Positions 26,329-36,066 are shown, numbered from the stretch's first letter. The stretch: DNA of 64,000 nucleotides from Ensifer sp. IC4062 (GCF_020193575.1 NZ_JADYVD010000008.1:1-64000), one strand, 5' to 3'. Program-made: numbers and translations. Notes: generated by a model not told the origin, from the letters alone.

Positions 26329-27291
26329 ATGAAATTTGCGAAGGCACTCGCGAGTGCAACAATTCTTGCTGCCTGCACCTTCGGCAGTGCATCGGCCGCG
26401 GAACTTGTCGTTGGCTTTTCCCAGATCGGATCGGAGTCCGGCTGGCGTGCAGCTGAAACAACCCTGACTAAGCAGCAGGCCGAACAGCGCGGAATCGACC
26501 TCAAATTCGCCGATGCGCAGCAGAAGCAGGAAAACCAGATCAAGGCCATCCGTTCCTTCATCGCGCAAGGCGTGAACGCGATCCTTGTCGCTCCCGTGGT
26601 CGCAACCGGCTGGGACGAAGTCCTGCAGGAGGCGAAGGATGCGGAGATTCCTGTCATCCTGCTCGACCGCACTGTCGACGCGTCCGACGATCTTTATTTG
26701 ACGGCAGTGACCTCCGACCTCGTCCACGAAGGCAATGTCGCAGGCAAATGGCTTGCCGATACTGTTGCTGGCAAGCCCTGCAACGTTGTCGAGCTTCAAG
26801 GCACGACCGGTTCGTCGCCAGCGATCGACCGCAAGAAAGGTTTCGAACAGGCGCTCGCCGGGCACGACAACCTGAAGATCATCCGCAGTCAGACCGGCGA
26901 CTTCACCCGCACCAAGGGCAAGGAAGTCATGGAAAGCTTCCTGAAGGCGGAAGGCGGCGGCAAGAACATCTGCGCGCTCTACGCCCACAACGACGACATG
27001 GCCGTCGGCGCGATTCAGGCCATCAAGGAAGCCGGCCTGAAGCCGGGCAAGGACATTCTCGTCGTCTCGATCGATGCTGTTCCGGATATCTTCCAGGCCA
27101 TGGCCGCCGGCGAAGCCAACGCGACCGTCGAACTGACGCCGAACATGGCTGGTCCCGCCTTTGACGCCCTCGCAGCCTACCTCAAGGACGGCAAGGCGCC
27201 GGCGAAATGGATCCAGACGGAATCGAAGCTTTATACCCAGGCTGACGATCCGATGAAGGTCTACGAAGAGAAGAAGGGCCTCGGCTACTGA
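26329..27291 (+). CDS. ytfQ: YtfQ-type galactofuranose-binding periplasmic protein
   Basis: The 320-residue protein has a signal peptide (MKFAKALASATILAACTFGS, cleavage after ASA) and aligns by eye along its whole length with E. coli YtfQ, for example GFSQIGSESGWRAAET, QQKQENQIKAIRSFIAQGV, CNVVELQGTTGSSPAIDRKK and FTRTKGKEVMESF. It binds galactofuranose (or a close pyranose/furanose sugar) in the periplasm and feeds YtfR-YtfT-YjfF. ATG 26329 follows GGGAGGAAATC. A six-base hairpin (26293-26311) lies just upstream, and an AT-rich promoter-like stretch (GTTTAC, TATTATTATATGAT) at 26258-26283. A strong hairpin follows the stop. Confidence 0.92.
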   Translation: MKFAKALASATILAACTFGSASAAELVVGFSQIGSESGWRAAETTLTKQQAEQRGIDLKFADAQQKQENQIKAIRSFIAQGVNAILVAPVVATGWDEVLQEAKDAEIPVILLDRTVDASDDLYLTAVTSDLVHEGNVAGKWLADTVAGKPCNVVELQGTTGSSPAIDRKKGFEQALAGHDNLKIIRSQTGDFTRTKGKEVMESFLKAEGGGKNICALYAHNDDMAVGAIQAIKEAGLKPGKDILVVSIDAVPDIFQAMAAGEANATVELTPNMAGPAFDALAAYLKDGKAPAKWIQTESKLYTQADDPMKVYEEKKGLGY

Positions 27292-27299
27292 TCTCGCTT

Positions 27300-27331
27300 G
27301 CGGCCCGCCCGGTAGAACCGGTGCGGGTCGC
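27300..27331 (+). terminator. Intercistronic hairpin after ytfQ
   Basis: GCGGCCCGCCCGGT (27300-27313) pairs with ACCGGTGCGGGTCGC (27317-27331) with one wobble and one bulge around loop AGA. No U-run follows. It separates ytfQ from ytfR by a 139-base gap in an otherwise tightly overlapping operon, consistent with higher expression of the binding protein. Confidence 0.65.
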
Positions 27332-27430
27332 TTCTGCCCTCCTGTAAAGAAGGCTCGACCGGAAACGAGAGCAACCGCCGCCAAGGCGCGGCGTCTCCGC
27401 GCCGCTCTCGACCTTCCTGAGACGGTATCC

Positions 27431-28948
27431 ATGCAAGCCAGCAGCGACAACATTCTTTCGGCGGTCCGGATCGACAAGGGTTTTCCCGGAACCAAGGCCT
27501 TGGACAAGGTCGACTTCCATCTGCAGCGAGGCGAGATTCACGCGCTTCTCGGGGAGAACGGCGCCGGCAAATCGACGCTCATCAAATGTCTGACCGGCGC
27601 CTATCGCCGGGATGGCGGCAGCATCCTGCTCGACGGGGTCGACGTCGACCCGCGCGACACCTTCGACGCCCAGCGGCTGGGGATCGGGACCGTCTATCAG
27701 GAGGTGAACCTGTTGCCGAACCTCAGTGTCGCCGAGAACCTGTTTCTCGGGCGGCAGCCGCGCCGTTTCGGCATGGTCGACATCCGCGCAATGAATCGCA
27801 AGGCACGCGAACTTCTGTCGGAATACGAGCTCGAGCTCGACGTCACCCGTGCGCTCGCAAGCTATTCGGTCGCCATTCAGCAGGTCGTGGCGATCGCCCG
27901 CGCCGTCGACCTTTCGGGCAAGGTGTTGATCCTGGACGAGCCGACGGCGAGCCTCGATGCGCATGAGGTCGCGATGCTCTTTCGCATCGTCCGGCGGCTC
28001 AAGGCACGCGGCCTCGGCATCATCTTCATCACCCACTTTCTCGAACAGGTCTACGAAATTTCGGACCGCATCACGGTGCTCAGGAACGGGCGGCTTGTCG
28101 GAACCCGCGACACGGCCGACCTCGACCGCCGCGATCTGGTCGCGATGATGATCGGCCGCGAACTTGCCGCCGAGATTCACGCGGTTCATGCTACCGCTGC
28201 GGAAGGCGAGCCGCGTTACCGCTTCAGAAACTACGGCCGGCGAGGACGCATCGATCCTTTCGATCTCGACGTCAGGGCCGGGGAAGTGGTCGGCATCGCC
28301 GGTCTGCTCGGTTCGGGCCGCACGGAAACGGCAGAGGTCCTCTTCGGTGCCCATCGCGCCGACAGCGGTACGGCTGAAATCGACGGCCGCCGGGTCGAAC
28401 TATCGTCACCTCGTGCCGCCATTCGCCAAAAATTCGGCTTTTGCCCAGAGGATCGCAAGACCGACGGCATCGTCGGCGATCTCTCGGTGCGCGAGAACAT
28501 CGTTCTTGCTCTGCAGGCGAGACGCGGCTGGACCCGGCCGATCTCGCGCGCGGAGCAGAACCGGCTGGCCGACCTCTATATCCGGGCACTGGATATCCGA
28601 ACGGCTGACAGAGAAAAGCCGATTAAGCTGCTTTCCGGCGGCAACCAGCAGAAAGCCATTCTCGCCCGCTGGCTGGCCACGGAACCCGAACTCCTGATCC
28701 TCGACGAACCAACGCGCGGCATCGATGTCGGCGCACATGCCGAGATCGTCAGGCTGATTGAATCGCTGCGTGAGAAAGGCATGTCACTGATCGTCATTTC
28801 ATCGGAGATCGAAGAACTGGTCGCCTACAGCACGCGGGTTATCGTTCTTCGCGATCGCGCTCACGTCGCCGAACTCGGCGGAGAGCGCATCACCGCCCAT
28901 CAGATCGTCGAGGCGATTGCCGCGGCCAACGAGCGGAGGGCATCATGA
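27431..28948 (+). CDS. ytfR: YtfR-type sugar ABC importer ATPase (two NBDs)
   Basis: The 505-residue protein contains two ATPase domains. The first has GENGAGKSTLIKCL (Walker A, about residue 40), SVAIQQVVAIARAV in place of the LSGGQ and VLILDEPTASLD. The second has a degenerate A loop (GIAGLLGSGRTETAE), a proper LSGGNQQKAILARWL and LLILDEPTRGIDVGAHAEI. This is the RbsA/MglA/YtfR class of monosaccharide importers. It lies between ytfQ and ytfT and overlaps ytfT by four bases. The second site being catalytically weak is normal for the class. Confidence 0.93.
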   Translation: MQASSDNILSAVRIDKGFPGTKALDKVDFHLQRGEIHALLGENGAGKSTLIKCLTGAYRRDGGSILLDGVDVDPRDTFDAQRLGIGTVYQEVNLLPNLSVAENLFLGRQPRRFGMVDIRAMNRKARELLSEYELELDVTRALASYSVAIQQVVAIARAVDLSGKVLILDEPTASLDAHEVAMLFRIVRRLKARGLGIIFITHFLEQVYEISDRITVLRNGRLVGTRDTADLDRRDLVAMMIGRELAAEIHAVHATAAEGEPRYRFRNYGRRGRIDPFDLDVRAGEVVGIAGLLGSGRTETAEVLFGAHRADSGTAEIDGRRVELSSPRAAIRQKFGFCPEDRKTDGIVGDLSVRENIVLALQARRGWTRPISRAEQNRLADLYIRALDIRTADREKPIKLLSGGNQQKAILARWLATEPELLILDEPTRGIDVGAHAEIVRLIESLREKGMSLIVISSEIEELVAYSTRVIVLRDRAHVAELGGERITAHQIVEAIAAANERRAS

Positions 28949-29970
28949 CATCAACCCTCCGGACCTATCTCGCCCGGCTGCTGCCGCAACTGATCGCACT
29001 TGCGGCTATTCTCATCGCGATTTCAATGACCTTTCCCGGTTTCCTCAATCTGGAGATTCAGAATGGCCGCCTTTACGGTAGCCTGATCGACATCCTTAAC
29101 CGGGGCGCTCCGGTCGTGTTGCTGGCGATCGGCATGACAGTCGTCATCGCAACAAAAGGCATCGATCTTTCCGTCGGCGCGGTCATGGCGATCTGCGGTG
29201 CCGTTGCCGCGTCCTTCATCACTTCCGGCCACTCGCTGCTCGAGACGATCCTGATCACCCTTGCGGTCGGCGTCCTTTGCGGCATGTGGAACGGTATTCT
29301 TGTCGCAGTCCTCGACATTCAGCCGATCATTGCGACGCTCGTGCTAATGGTTGCCGGGCGAGGCATCGCCCAGCTCGTAACCGAGGGCACAATTCTCACC
29401 TTCAATGATCCTGGCCTCATCTTCATCGGCAGCGGTTCCTTCGCCGGTCTACCGATGCCGGTCGTGGTCTGGCTCGTCTTCGGAGTTCTCGTTGCACTGC
29501 TGGTTAGGCAGAGCGCACTCGGCATGCTGATCGAGGCGATCGGCGTCAACCGCCGGGCAAGCACGCTGTCGGGGGTTCTCACCCCGGTACTGCTGATTGC
29601 AGCCTATATGCTTTCCGGCCTGTGCGCAGCGATTGCGGGTATCATCGCTGCCGCAGACATCCGGGGCGCTGACGCCAACAATGCTGGGCTCTGGCTGGAG
29701 CTCGACGCCATTCTGGCGGTGGTGGTCGGCGGCACCTCCCTGCTCGGCGGACGCTTCAGCATCGCCGCTTCGGTACTCGGTGCGATCATTATCCAGGCGA
29801 TCAATACCGGCATCCTGCTTTCCGGTTTCCCGCCGGAGTTCAACCTCATCATCAAGGCGGCAATCATCGTCTTCATTCTGGTGCTTCAGTCGCCGCGCTT
29901 TCGCACCGCCTTTGCATTCTTCGCCGTTCCTGGACGAGCAGCCAAAACGACCGAGCAGGAGGCGAAATGA
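28945..29970 (+). CDS. ytfT: YtfT-type sugar ABC permease
   Basis: The 341-residue integral membrane protein has about nine to ten hydrophobic helices, with the RbsC-family features GMTVVIATKGIDLSVGAVMA and LDAILAVVVGGTSLLGGRFS. ATGA overlaps with ytfR and yjfF mark translational coupling. With YjfF it forms the heterodimeric channel of the galactofuranose importer. Confidence 0.92.
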   Translation: MTSTLRTYLARLLPQLIALAAILIAISMTFPGFLNLEIQNGRLYGSLIDILNRGAPVVLLAIGMTVVIATKGIDLSVGAVMAICGAVAASFITSGHSLLETILITLAVGVLCGMWNGILVAVLDIQPIIATLVLMVAGRGIAQLVTEGTILTFNDPGLIFIGSGSFAGLPMPVVVWLVFGVLVALLVRQSALGMLIEAIGVNRRASTLSGVLTPVLLIAAYMLSGLCAAIAGIIAAADIRGADANNAGLWLELDAILAVVVGGTSLLGGRFSIAASVLGAIIIQAINTGILLSGFPPEFNLIIKAAIIVFILVLQSPRFRTAFAFFAVPGRAAKTTEQEAK

Positions 29971-30935
29971 AGCAGAAATATCTGCCGCTTACGGCAACAA
30001 TCTTAATCTTCGTCTTAAGCTACGCGCTCTGCGCTGCCCAATACCCGAACATTCTCTCCACCCGGGTCATCGGCAATCTTTTGACCGATAATGCCTTCCT
30101 CGGCATCGCCGCCGTGGGCATGACCTTCGTCATTCTATCGGGGGGTATCGACCTCTCGGTGGGTTCCGTGATCGCCTTCACCGGGGTTTTCCTGGCGGTG
30201 GTCCTCGAACACACGAGCATGCACCCGCTCGCGGCCTTTGCGCTGGTCCTTGCCATAACCACGCTTTTTGGCGCGCTGATGGGGGTGATCATCCATTATC
30301 TCGAGATGCCGGCCTTCATCGTGACGCTTGCCGGAATGTTCCTCGCCCGCGGCATGGCCTTCGTGCTGTCGATCGACTCCATTCCGATCAAGCATCCGTT
30401 CTATGCGACGTTGAAAGGCTTCTATTACAAGCTGCCAGGTGGAGGACGGATCACCCTTATCGGTGGCCTGATGCTGCTCGTCTTCGCCATCGGCATCCTC
30501 ATCGCTCATCGGACGCGTTTTGGCACGAACGTCTATGCGCTCGGCGGCGGCAGCGCGACAGCGAAGCTCATGGGCGTTCCGGTCGCGAGCACAACAGTCA
30601 AGATCTACGCCCTCTCGGGCCTGCTCGCGGGCCTCTCCGGCATTGTTTTCTCGCTTTATACGTCGGCAGGTTACTCGCTTGCTGCGGTCGGCGTCGAGCT
30701 TGATGCGATCACCGCCGTCGTCATTGGCGGCACGCTGCTGACCGGCGGATCGGGCTTTGTTGCCGGAACGCTTGTTGGCATCTTCATCCAGGGCCTCATC
30801 CAGACCTACATAACCTTCGACGGATCACTCTCCAGCTGGTGGACGAAGATCCTGATCGGTGTGCTTCTCTTTGCCTTTATCCTACTGCAGAAGGGGATCA
30901 TCCATCTGTCGCGCGATGCCCGTCAACGCGCGTGA
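29967..30935 (+). CDS. yjfF: YjfF-type sugar ABC permease
   Basis: The 322-residue integral membrane protein shows the RbsC-family motifs GMTFVILSGGIDLSVGSVIA and ELDAITAVVIGGTLLTGGSG, and about nine helices. It starts within the last codon of ytfT and ends 20 bases before the regulator gene. The pairing of two different permeases with one two-domain ATPase is the YtfQRT-YjfF arrangement of E. coli. Confidence 0.92.
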   Translation: MKQKYLPLTATILIFVLSYALCAAQYPNILSTRVIGNLLTDNAFLGIAAVGMTFVILSGGIDLSVGSVIAFTGVFLAVVLEHTSMHPLAAFALVLAITTLFGALMGVIIHYLEMPAFIVTLAGMFLARGMAFVLSIDSIPIKHPFYATLKGFYYKLPGGGRITLIGGLMLLVFAIGILIAHRTRFGTNVYALGGGSATAKLMGVPVASTTVKIYALSGLLAGLSGIVFSLYTSAGYSLAAVGVELDAITAVVIGGTLLTGGSGFVAGTLVGIFIQGLIQTYITFDGSLSSWWTKILIGVLLFAFILLQKGIIHLSRDARQRA

Positions 30936-30955
30936 GCGAGCGGAGGACCGCGTGA

Positions 30956-31711
30956 ATGCCGCCGGAAACCTTCGCCAAACGACCGGGGAAGCGCACAAGC
31001 CACCAGCTCGTCGTCGATGAGCTGGGCCAGGCTGTGGTCGGCGGCGAATTTGCCGTTGGCGACATACTGCCAGGCGACGCGGAGCTTGCGGCGCGTTTCA
31101 ATGTATCACGAACCGTCCTGCGCGAAGCGATGAAGACGCTTGCGGCCAAGGGGCTTGTTTTCCCTCGTGCGCGCATCGGAACGCGCGTCATGCCGCGGAC
31201 CCATTGGAACCTGTTCGACGGCGACGTCCTCTCCTGGCATTTCCATGTCGGCGTGAACCAGGATTTCCTGCATCACCTGAGCGAGGTTAGACTGGCCCTC
31301 GAACCCTATGCCGCCGGTCTCGCGGCGCGACGGGCGTCCGATGCCGATATCAGCCAGATGATGCGGCTTGCCGTTGCCATGGGCGATGCCGGGCACAGCG
31401 CCCAGACGCTGGCGCATGCCGATCTCGAATTTCATCTCCACTTGCTCGAGGCCTCCCTCAATCCCTTCATGCGGACGGTGGGGAGCCTTATCGAAGCAGC
31501 GTTGATCGGCGTCTTCAAACTCACGAGTCCAAGCCCCGATGAGGCGGACATCGACCGTGTCGCGATGGCGCACATCCGCATCGTCGAGGAGATCCAGCGC
31601 CGCGATGAGGATGGCGCCCGAAGCGCTATGGAGAACGTGATCCGGGTGGGCCAGGAGCGGCTGATGCATGACCTAACGGAAGGCAAGATCCCTCTCCAGA
31701 GTGGATCGTGA
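30956..31711 (+). CDS. FadR/GntR-family transcriptional regulator
   Basis: The 251-residue protein has an N-terminal GntR winged helix (about 12-80: SHQLVVDELGQAVVGGEF, PGDAELAARFNVSRTVLREA) and an all-helical FCD ligand domain (about 100-235) with the metal-binding D-x3-H/H/H residues in HADLEFHLHLLEA and later His. ATG 30956 follows CGGAGGA. It is cotranscribed after yjfF, so it probably controls the importer in response to a sugar acid or the sugar itself. Similar proteins regulate galactonate or other hexonate genes (DgoR type); the effector is not assignable. Confidence 0.86.
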   Translation: MPPETFAKRPGKRTSHQLVVDELGQAVVGGEFAVGDILPGDAELAARFNVSRTVLREAMKTLAAKGLVFPRARIGTRVMPRTHWNLFDGDVLSWHFHVGVNQDFLHHLSEVRLALEPYAAGLAARRASDADISQMMRLAVAMGDAGHSAQTLAHADLEFHLHLLEASLNPFMRTVGSLIEAALIGVFKLTSPSPDEADIDRVAMAHIRIVEEIQRRDEDGARSAMENVIRVGQERLMHDLTEGKIPLQSGS

Positions 31712-31751
31712 CAACACCGAACGCTTTATGGACAAAAGAACAAAGGGTTAG

Positions 31752-31779
31752 GGCGGCTTTCTCAGATGAGGTGGCCGCC
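31752..31779. terminator. Hairpin between convergent regulator and importer operons
   Basis: GGCGGC (31752-31757) and GCCGCC (31774-31779) form a short stem with a 16-base loop in the 83-base gap between two convergent genes. Weak, without a long T-run; it may end both transcripts. Confidence 0.35.
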
Positions 31780-31794
31780 TGAATTGACGTTTGC

Positions 31795-32931
31795 CTAGTT
31801 CGCGTGACCCGCAAGGTGAAGGTGCCGCGGCGGCTCAATGCCGACGCGGCCACTTTGCGGTTCGATCCGCCGGCCCGTTGCGGTGTCGAAGAGATGCAGC
31901 TGCGCCAGGTCTATTGCAAGTCCGATGATGTCGCCGCTTTTCGCCCCGCCGCGCCCGGTCTCGACGATCGTCAACTCCGGCTGAGTGGCCGACGTGATGA
32001 AAGTGGCCGAGCCGGTCGACTCGACGATGCCGACCGGGACGTCGAAAGCACCCTGTCCTTCGGCAACGATCTTGATGTGCTCTGGCCGAATCCCCGCTGT
32101 AAGGGACGTGCCCGGTGAAAGGCGGCTGCCGATCGCGAGTTTCGCCTCCGTCTTGCCGAAGTCGAGAACGATGTGCGCACCATCTTCCGCGACGATCGCC
32201 GGTATGAAGTTCATCGCGGGCGAGCCTATGAAGCCCGCGACGAATTTGTTGGCCGGGCGGTCATAGAGATCGAGCGGTCGCCCCTGCTGCTCGATGATGC
32301 CGTCGCGCATGACGACGACATGGTCCGCCATGGTCATCGCCTCAATCTGGTCGTGTGTCACATAAACCGAGGTTGCATTGAGCCGGTCATGCAGGGCACG
32401 GATTTCCTTGCGCATATGCACGCGAAGGGCCGCATCGAGATTGGAGAGCGGCTCGTCGAACAGGAATGCCTTCGGGTGGCGTATGATCGCGCGGCTCATC
32501 GCCACGCGCTGGCGCTGGCCGCCAGAGAGTTCGCGCGGATAGCGCTTCATCAGATGCGAAAGGCCGGTGGTTGCCGCGACCTCTTCCGCCGCCTTGCGCG
32601 CTTCGGCCTTTTTCACACCGCGGATGCGCAGGCTGTAGGTCAGGTTCTCCTCGACAGTCATATGCGGATAGAGCGCGTAAGACTGGAAGACCATCGCGAC
32701 ATCGCGTTTGCGCGGCGGAACATTGTTCATGAGCGCGCCGGCGATCTTCATCTCGCCGGTCGAGATTTTCTCGAGACCCGCAAGCGAACGCAGCAAAGTG
32801 GACTTGCCGCAGCCGGACGGGCCGACGAGGGCGACGAAGGTCCCCTCCTCTATCGCCAGATGGATGTCCTTCAACGCATGAAATGCACCGTAGAACTTGT
32901 TGACGCCGTTGAGTTCGATCTGAAGGCTCAT
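31795..32931 (-). CDS. UgpC/MsmK-type sugar ABC importer ATPase
   Basis: The 378-residue protein has an NBD with GPSGCGKSTLLRSLAGLE, LSGGQRQRVAMSRAIIRHPK and FLFDEPLSNLDAALR, then a C-terminal MOP/TOBE-like regulatory domain (about 240-378). ATG 32931 (MSLQIELNGVNKFYGAFHAL) overlaps the end of the permease gene by four bases. It energises the importer formed with the next two permeases and the binding protein at 34786. Last gene of the leftward operon. Confidence 0.92.
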   Translation of the reverse strand: MSLQIELNGVNKFYGAFHALKDIHLAIEEGTFVALVGPSGCGKSTLLRSLAGLEKISTGEMKIAGALMNNVPPRKRDVAMVFQSYALYPHMTVEENLTYSLRIRGVKKAEARKAAEEVAATTGLSHLMKRYPRELSGGQRQRVAMSRAIIRHPKAFLFDEPLSNLDAALRVHMRKEIRALHDRLNATSVYVTHDQIEAMTMADHVVVMRDGIIEQQGRPLDLYDRPANKFVAGFIGSPAMNFIPAIVAEDGAHIVLDFGKTEAKLAIGSRLSPGTSLTAGIRPEHIKIVAEGQGAFDVPVGIVESTGSATFITSATQPELTIVETGRGGAKSGDIIGLAIDLAQLHLFDTATGRRIEPQSGRVGIEPPRHLHLAGHAN

Positions 32932-33755
32932 TTGAGGGCTCCCGAAGTGAGGCCGGAAACGATGCGGCGCTGCAAGAGAATGAAAGCTGCCATAATAGGG
33001 GTCACATAGATCGTGGCATAAGCCATGATGTTGTTCCATTCATTGGTGTTCGGCCCCATGAAGGAATTCAGGCCGACGCTAGCGGGTTGCAGTTCGATGT
33101 CCTGGATCATCGACTTCGAATAGACGAACTCGCCGAAGGCCTGCATGAAGATCAGGATTGCGCTTACCAGAATACCGCTGCGCGCCAGCGGCAGGACGAT
33201 GTGGAAGAATGCGCCGATGCGCGAATTGCCGTCGACGAGCGCCGCCTCCTCGAGTTCCATCGGCACGCTCATGAAGGTCGCCCGGACGAGGACCACGAAG
33301 AACGGCATGCTCTTGGCCGCGATCGCCAGGATAACGGCGAAGCGCGGCGTGTCGAGCAGGCCGAACTGGGAGAAGCCGACGAAGATCGGCGTGATCATCA
33401 GCGAGGCCGGCAGCACCTGCAGCATGAGGATGAGAAACAGGCCGATGTCGACCCAGCCGTTGCGATAGCGGGCGAGCACATAGGCGCAGCCGACGCCGAG
33501 CACCGCAATGAGCGACACCGCACCCAAAGCGATGACCAGCGAGTTCCAAAGGTAGCGCCCCATGTTCCGGCTTTCCCAGACAAAGGCGTAGATGCCCCAT
33601 TGCGGCTCGCTAGGCAGAAATTTCGGTGGCGTCGCGAACATCGACGAACCGGTCTTCAGCGCGGTGATGTACATCCAGTAGAGCGGGAAGAGGTAGATGG
33701 CCGCGAGTAGCAAGGCGACGGCGAACATCACCCGATTACGAAATTGATCACTCAT
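32928..33755 (-). CDS. MalG-type sugar ABC permease
   Basis: The 275-residue membrane protein has six helices and the permease EAA loop in MELEEAALVDGNSRIGAFFH. It overlaps the ATPase gene downstream and the other permease upstream by four bases each. Inner-membrane subunit of a family-1 (CUT1) carbohydrate importer. Confidence 0.92.
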   Translation of the reverse strand: MSDQFRNRVMFAVALLLAAIYLFPLYWMYITALKTGSSMFATPPKFLPSEPQWGIYAFVWESRNMGRYLWNSLVIALGAVSLIAVLGVGCAYVLARYRNGWVDIGLFLILMLQVLPASLMITPIFVGFSQFGLLDTPRFAVILAIAAKSMPFFVVLVRATFMSVPMELEEAALVDGNSRIGAFFHIVLPLARSGILVSAILIFMQAFGEFVYSKSMIQDIELQPASVGLNSFMGPNTNEWNNIMAYATIYVTPIMAAFILLQRRIVSGLTSGALK

Positions 33756-34654
33756 CCTCGGACCTCATGGCGGGTGGAGCGTACATAGACGACGGAAGCG
33801 AGCATCACGAAGACGATCATGATCACGGAAATCGTCGCACCCTTGGCGAAATCGTATTGCCGGAACGAAAGGTCCCAGGCCCAATATTGCGTCACGTTGG
33901 ACGAGTTGTTCGGTCCGCCCGAGGTAATGCCGGCGAAGAGATCGAACTGCTGCAGCGTGAAGATCAGCCCGAGTGCGATGATCGCGCCGATCGTCGAGCG
34001 CATCATCGGCAGCGTGATCGTCCAGAAGCGCTGGAGTGCATTGGCGCCGTCGAGTTCGGCTGCCTCGTAGAGGTCCTTCGGAATGCCCGAGAGCCCGACG
34101 GAAAGCAGGATCATGTTGAAGGAAGTGCCAAGCCAGATATTGGCGATGATCACCGCCCAGAGCGAATAATTGGGATCGGAGCGCCAGAAGATATTGCCGT
34201 CGATGACGCCCGTTTCCCTCAGGAGGAAATTGAGGACGCCGAAGTCGCCCGAAAGAATCCAGTTCCAGATAGCCCCGACGACGAGACCCGGCATCACCCA
34301 GGAGACGAGGAAGAGACCGCGCAGCCATGAGGCGCCTGGAAAATTGGTCCAGAAGAACAGCGCGAGGCCGAAGCCGATCGCGAATTGTCCGGCGATCGAA
34401 GCCACCACGAACAGGGCCGTATTGAAGAGGATCGGGCGGGTTTCGGGCTGGGAAAACAGGTCGACATAGTTGCGGAAACCGACGAAAGGTCGGACGAAGC
34501 TCCCGAGGCTGAACATGTCGACCTCCTGGAAACTCATCACGACATTGTAAACGAGCGGCAGGCCGGACATGACGAACAGGAAGCCGAGCGGCAGCACGAC
34601 CAGGCCGATGTCGAAACCTTTGCCGTCCGTCACACTGGATAGAATTCTCTTCAT
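33752..34654 (-). CDS. MalF-type sugar ABC permease
   Basis: The 300-residue membrane protein begins MKRILSSVTDGKGFDIGLVV at ATG 34654, preceded by GAGAGGGG; an in-frame extension to 34789 would run through the upstream hairpin and into the binding-protein gene. About six helices; EAA loop YEAAELDGANALQRFWTITL. Partner of the MalG-type subunit. Confidence 0.92.
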   Translation of the reverse strand: MKRILSSVTDGKGFDIGLVVLPLGFLFVMSGLPLVYNVVMSFQEVDMFSLGSFVRPFVGFRNYVDLFSQPETRPILFNTALFVVASIAGQFAIGFGLALFFWTNFPGASWLRGLFLVSWVMPGLVVGAIWNWILSGDFGVLNFLLRETGVIDGNIFWRSDPNYSLWAVIIANIWLGTSFNMILLSVGLSGIPKDLYEAAELDGANALQRFWTITLPMMRSTIGAIIALGLIFTLQQFDLFAGITSGGPNNSSNVTQYWAWDLSFRQYDFAKGATISVIMIVFVMLASVVYVRSTRHEVRG

Positions 34655-34749
34655 GGCGATCCCCTCTCCCGCCGGCGATCCCGGCCGAAGCCGGAGATCG
34701 CCTTTCGGGAGGAAACTCGGGCGGACATGGCGCTCCGCCGGTGAATGCC

Positions 34750-34780
34750 TGCCGCCGCTCAGCAGGTCAGAGCGGCGGCA
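34750..34780 (-). terminator. Intercistronic hairpin after the sugar-binding protein gene
   Basis: TGCCGCCGCT (34750-34759) and AGCGGCGGCA (34771-34780) form a perfect ten-base stem with an 11-base loop, five bases after the binding-protein stop. No U-run. Likely a 3' stabiliser that raises binding-protein output relative to the permeases. Confidence 0.7.
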
Positions 34781-34785
34781 TCGTC

Positions 34786-36015
34786 TCAACCGAGAACGGC
34801 CTTGATCTTCTCTGCCGCTTGATCAAGCGCCTCCTTGGAGCTCATCTGACCGGTCAACGCTGCCTGGATGGCATCCTGGATCGCCTTCGAGATCTTCGGC
34901 CATGCCGGATGCGGGCCACGGGGCTTGGCATATTTCAGCTGCTCCACGAAGACCTTCAGTGCCGCGTCCTTCAAAGGCTCGCCAGTCTCGGGGATGGAGA
35001 TGTCGGAGCGCGCCGGCAATTGCCCGAAGTCCTTGAACATCCGGTCGTCCTGCGAGACGAAATATTCCAGAACCTTGAAGGCCTCCGCCGGATGCTCGGT
35101 GTTGGCGAAAATAGCCCAGTTGAAGTCGCCCATGGCCGAGGAGCGTTCTGCACCCGGCTCCGGCACGGGCAGGAGCGCGACACCCCAGTCAAATTTGGCT
35201 TCCTTGAGCATCCGGTCGAGCTCCCACGGCCCGGAGATCGCCATCGCCGCGTTGCCCGAGTTGAAGGTCCCGGTCGAATCCCACTGGCTTCGCGTCAGCG
35301 TATCGGGCGAGGCCAGCTTCTCGTCGATGATCTTCTTCCAAACGTCCAGCGCCCTGATCGCGCCGTCCGAATTGATCGCATCATAGCTGCCACCGGCCAT
35401 CTGCGCCCAGGGCAAAAACTGGAACGTCCCCTCTTCATTGGCCTTGGCCGAGAAAGTGAGGCCGTACACGTTCGCCGCCGGGTCCGTCAGCTTACGCGCC
35501 GTCTCCACCAGTTCGTCCCAGGTCTGCGGCGGTTTGTTCGGGTCAAGGCCCTTCGCCTTGAACATGTCCTTGTTGTAGTAGAGCGCGATCGTGTTGGTCG
35601 CCTTGGGGATCCCGTAATATTTCCCTTCCCAGGTCACGGAGGCGAGCGGTCCCGGAAAATAGTTCTCCGCTTTGACGACCGACGATTTTGCAATCATGTC
35701 GGTGAGGTCGAGGAACGCGCCGCGCGACGAAAACAGCGCATGCTCCGGATTGTCGACCGCAATGATGTCGGGTGCCTGTCCCGTCGAATATGCGCGCATG
35801 GCCTCACTGACGACGTCGTCAAACTGGATCTGGCGATATTCGACTTTAATTCCGGTGTTCAGCTTATTGAAGTCTTTGATCAAATTGGGCGCAGGCTGAA
35901 TGTCTCGATCCAGCGACCAAACATTGATCGTCACATCTTCTGCGCTGGCGGCGAATGCCGCCAACGAAGTGCCGAGGGCGACGGTGCCCAGGATTGCGTA
36001 TCTGCGAATATCCAT
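34786..36015 (-). CDS. Extracellular sugar-binding protein, family 1
   Basis: The 409-residue protein has a signal peptide ([20 protein letters not shown], cleavage after ASA) and the family-1 fold: [69 protein letters not shown] and [16 protein letters not shown]. It captures an unknown oligo- or monosaccharide for the permeases downstream. The gene is bracketed by two hairpins (36042-36066 before, 34750-34780 after). Ribosome site GAGAGGAGGAGAC. Confidence 0.92.
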   Translation of the reverse strand: MDIRRYAILGTVALGTSLAAFAASAEDVTINVWSLDRDIQPAPNLIKDFNKLNTGIKVEYRQIQFDDVVSEAMRAYSTGQAPDIIAVDNPEHALFSSRGAFLDLTDMIAKSSVVKAENYFPGPLASVTWEGKYYGIPKATNTIALYYNKDMFKAKGLDPNKPPQTWDELVETARKLTDPAANVYGLTFSAKANEEGTFQFLPWAQMAGGSYDAINSDGAIRALDVWKKIIDEKLASPDTLTRSQWDSTGTFNSGNAAMAISGPWELDRMLKEAKFDWGVALLPVPEPGAERSSAMGDFNWAIFANTEHPAEAFKVLEYFVSQDDRMFKDFGQLPARSDISIPETGEPLKDAALKVFVEQLKYAKPRGPHPAWPKISKAIQDAIQAALTGQMSSKEALDQAAEKIKAVLG

Positions 36016-36041
36016 AGTCTCCTCCTCTCATGATTGTCCCG

Positions 36042-36066
36042 CGACCGGCATCCTCCGCGCCGGTCG
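36042..36066 (-). terminator. Hairpin upstream of the sugar-binding protein gene
   Basis: CGACCGGC (36042-36049) and GCCGGTCG (36059-36066) form a perfect eight-base stem, nine-base loop, in the 62-base gap between the TIM-barrel gene and the binding-protein gene. Together with the hairpin after the gene it frames the binding-protein message. Confidence 0.5.

Noticed and set aside
25111-27507. 798-codon frame on the minus strand
   Set aside because: It spans the complement of the ATP-grasp and ytfQ genes and crosses their intergenic region; both plus-strand genes are well supported.
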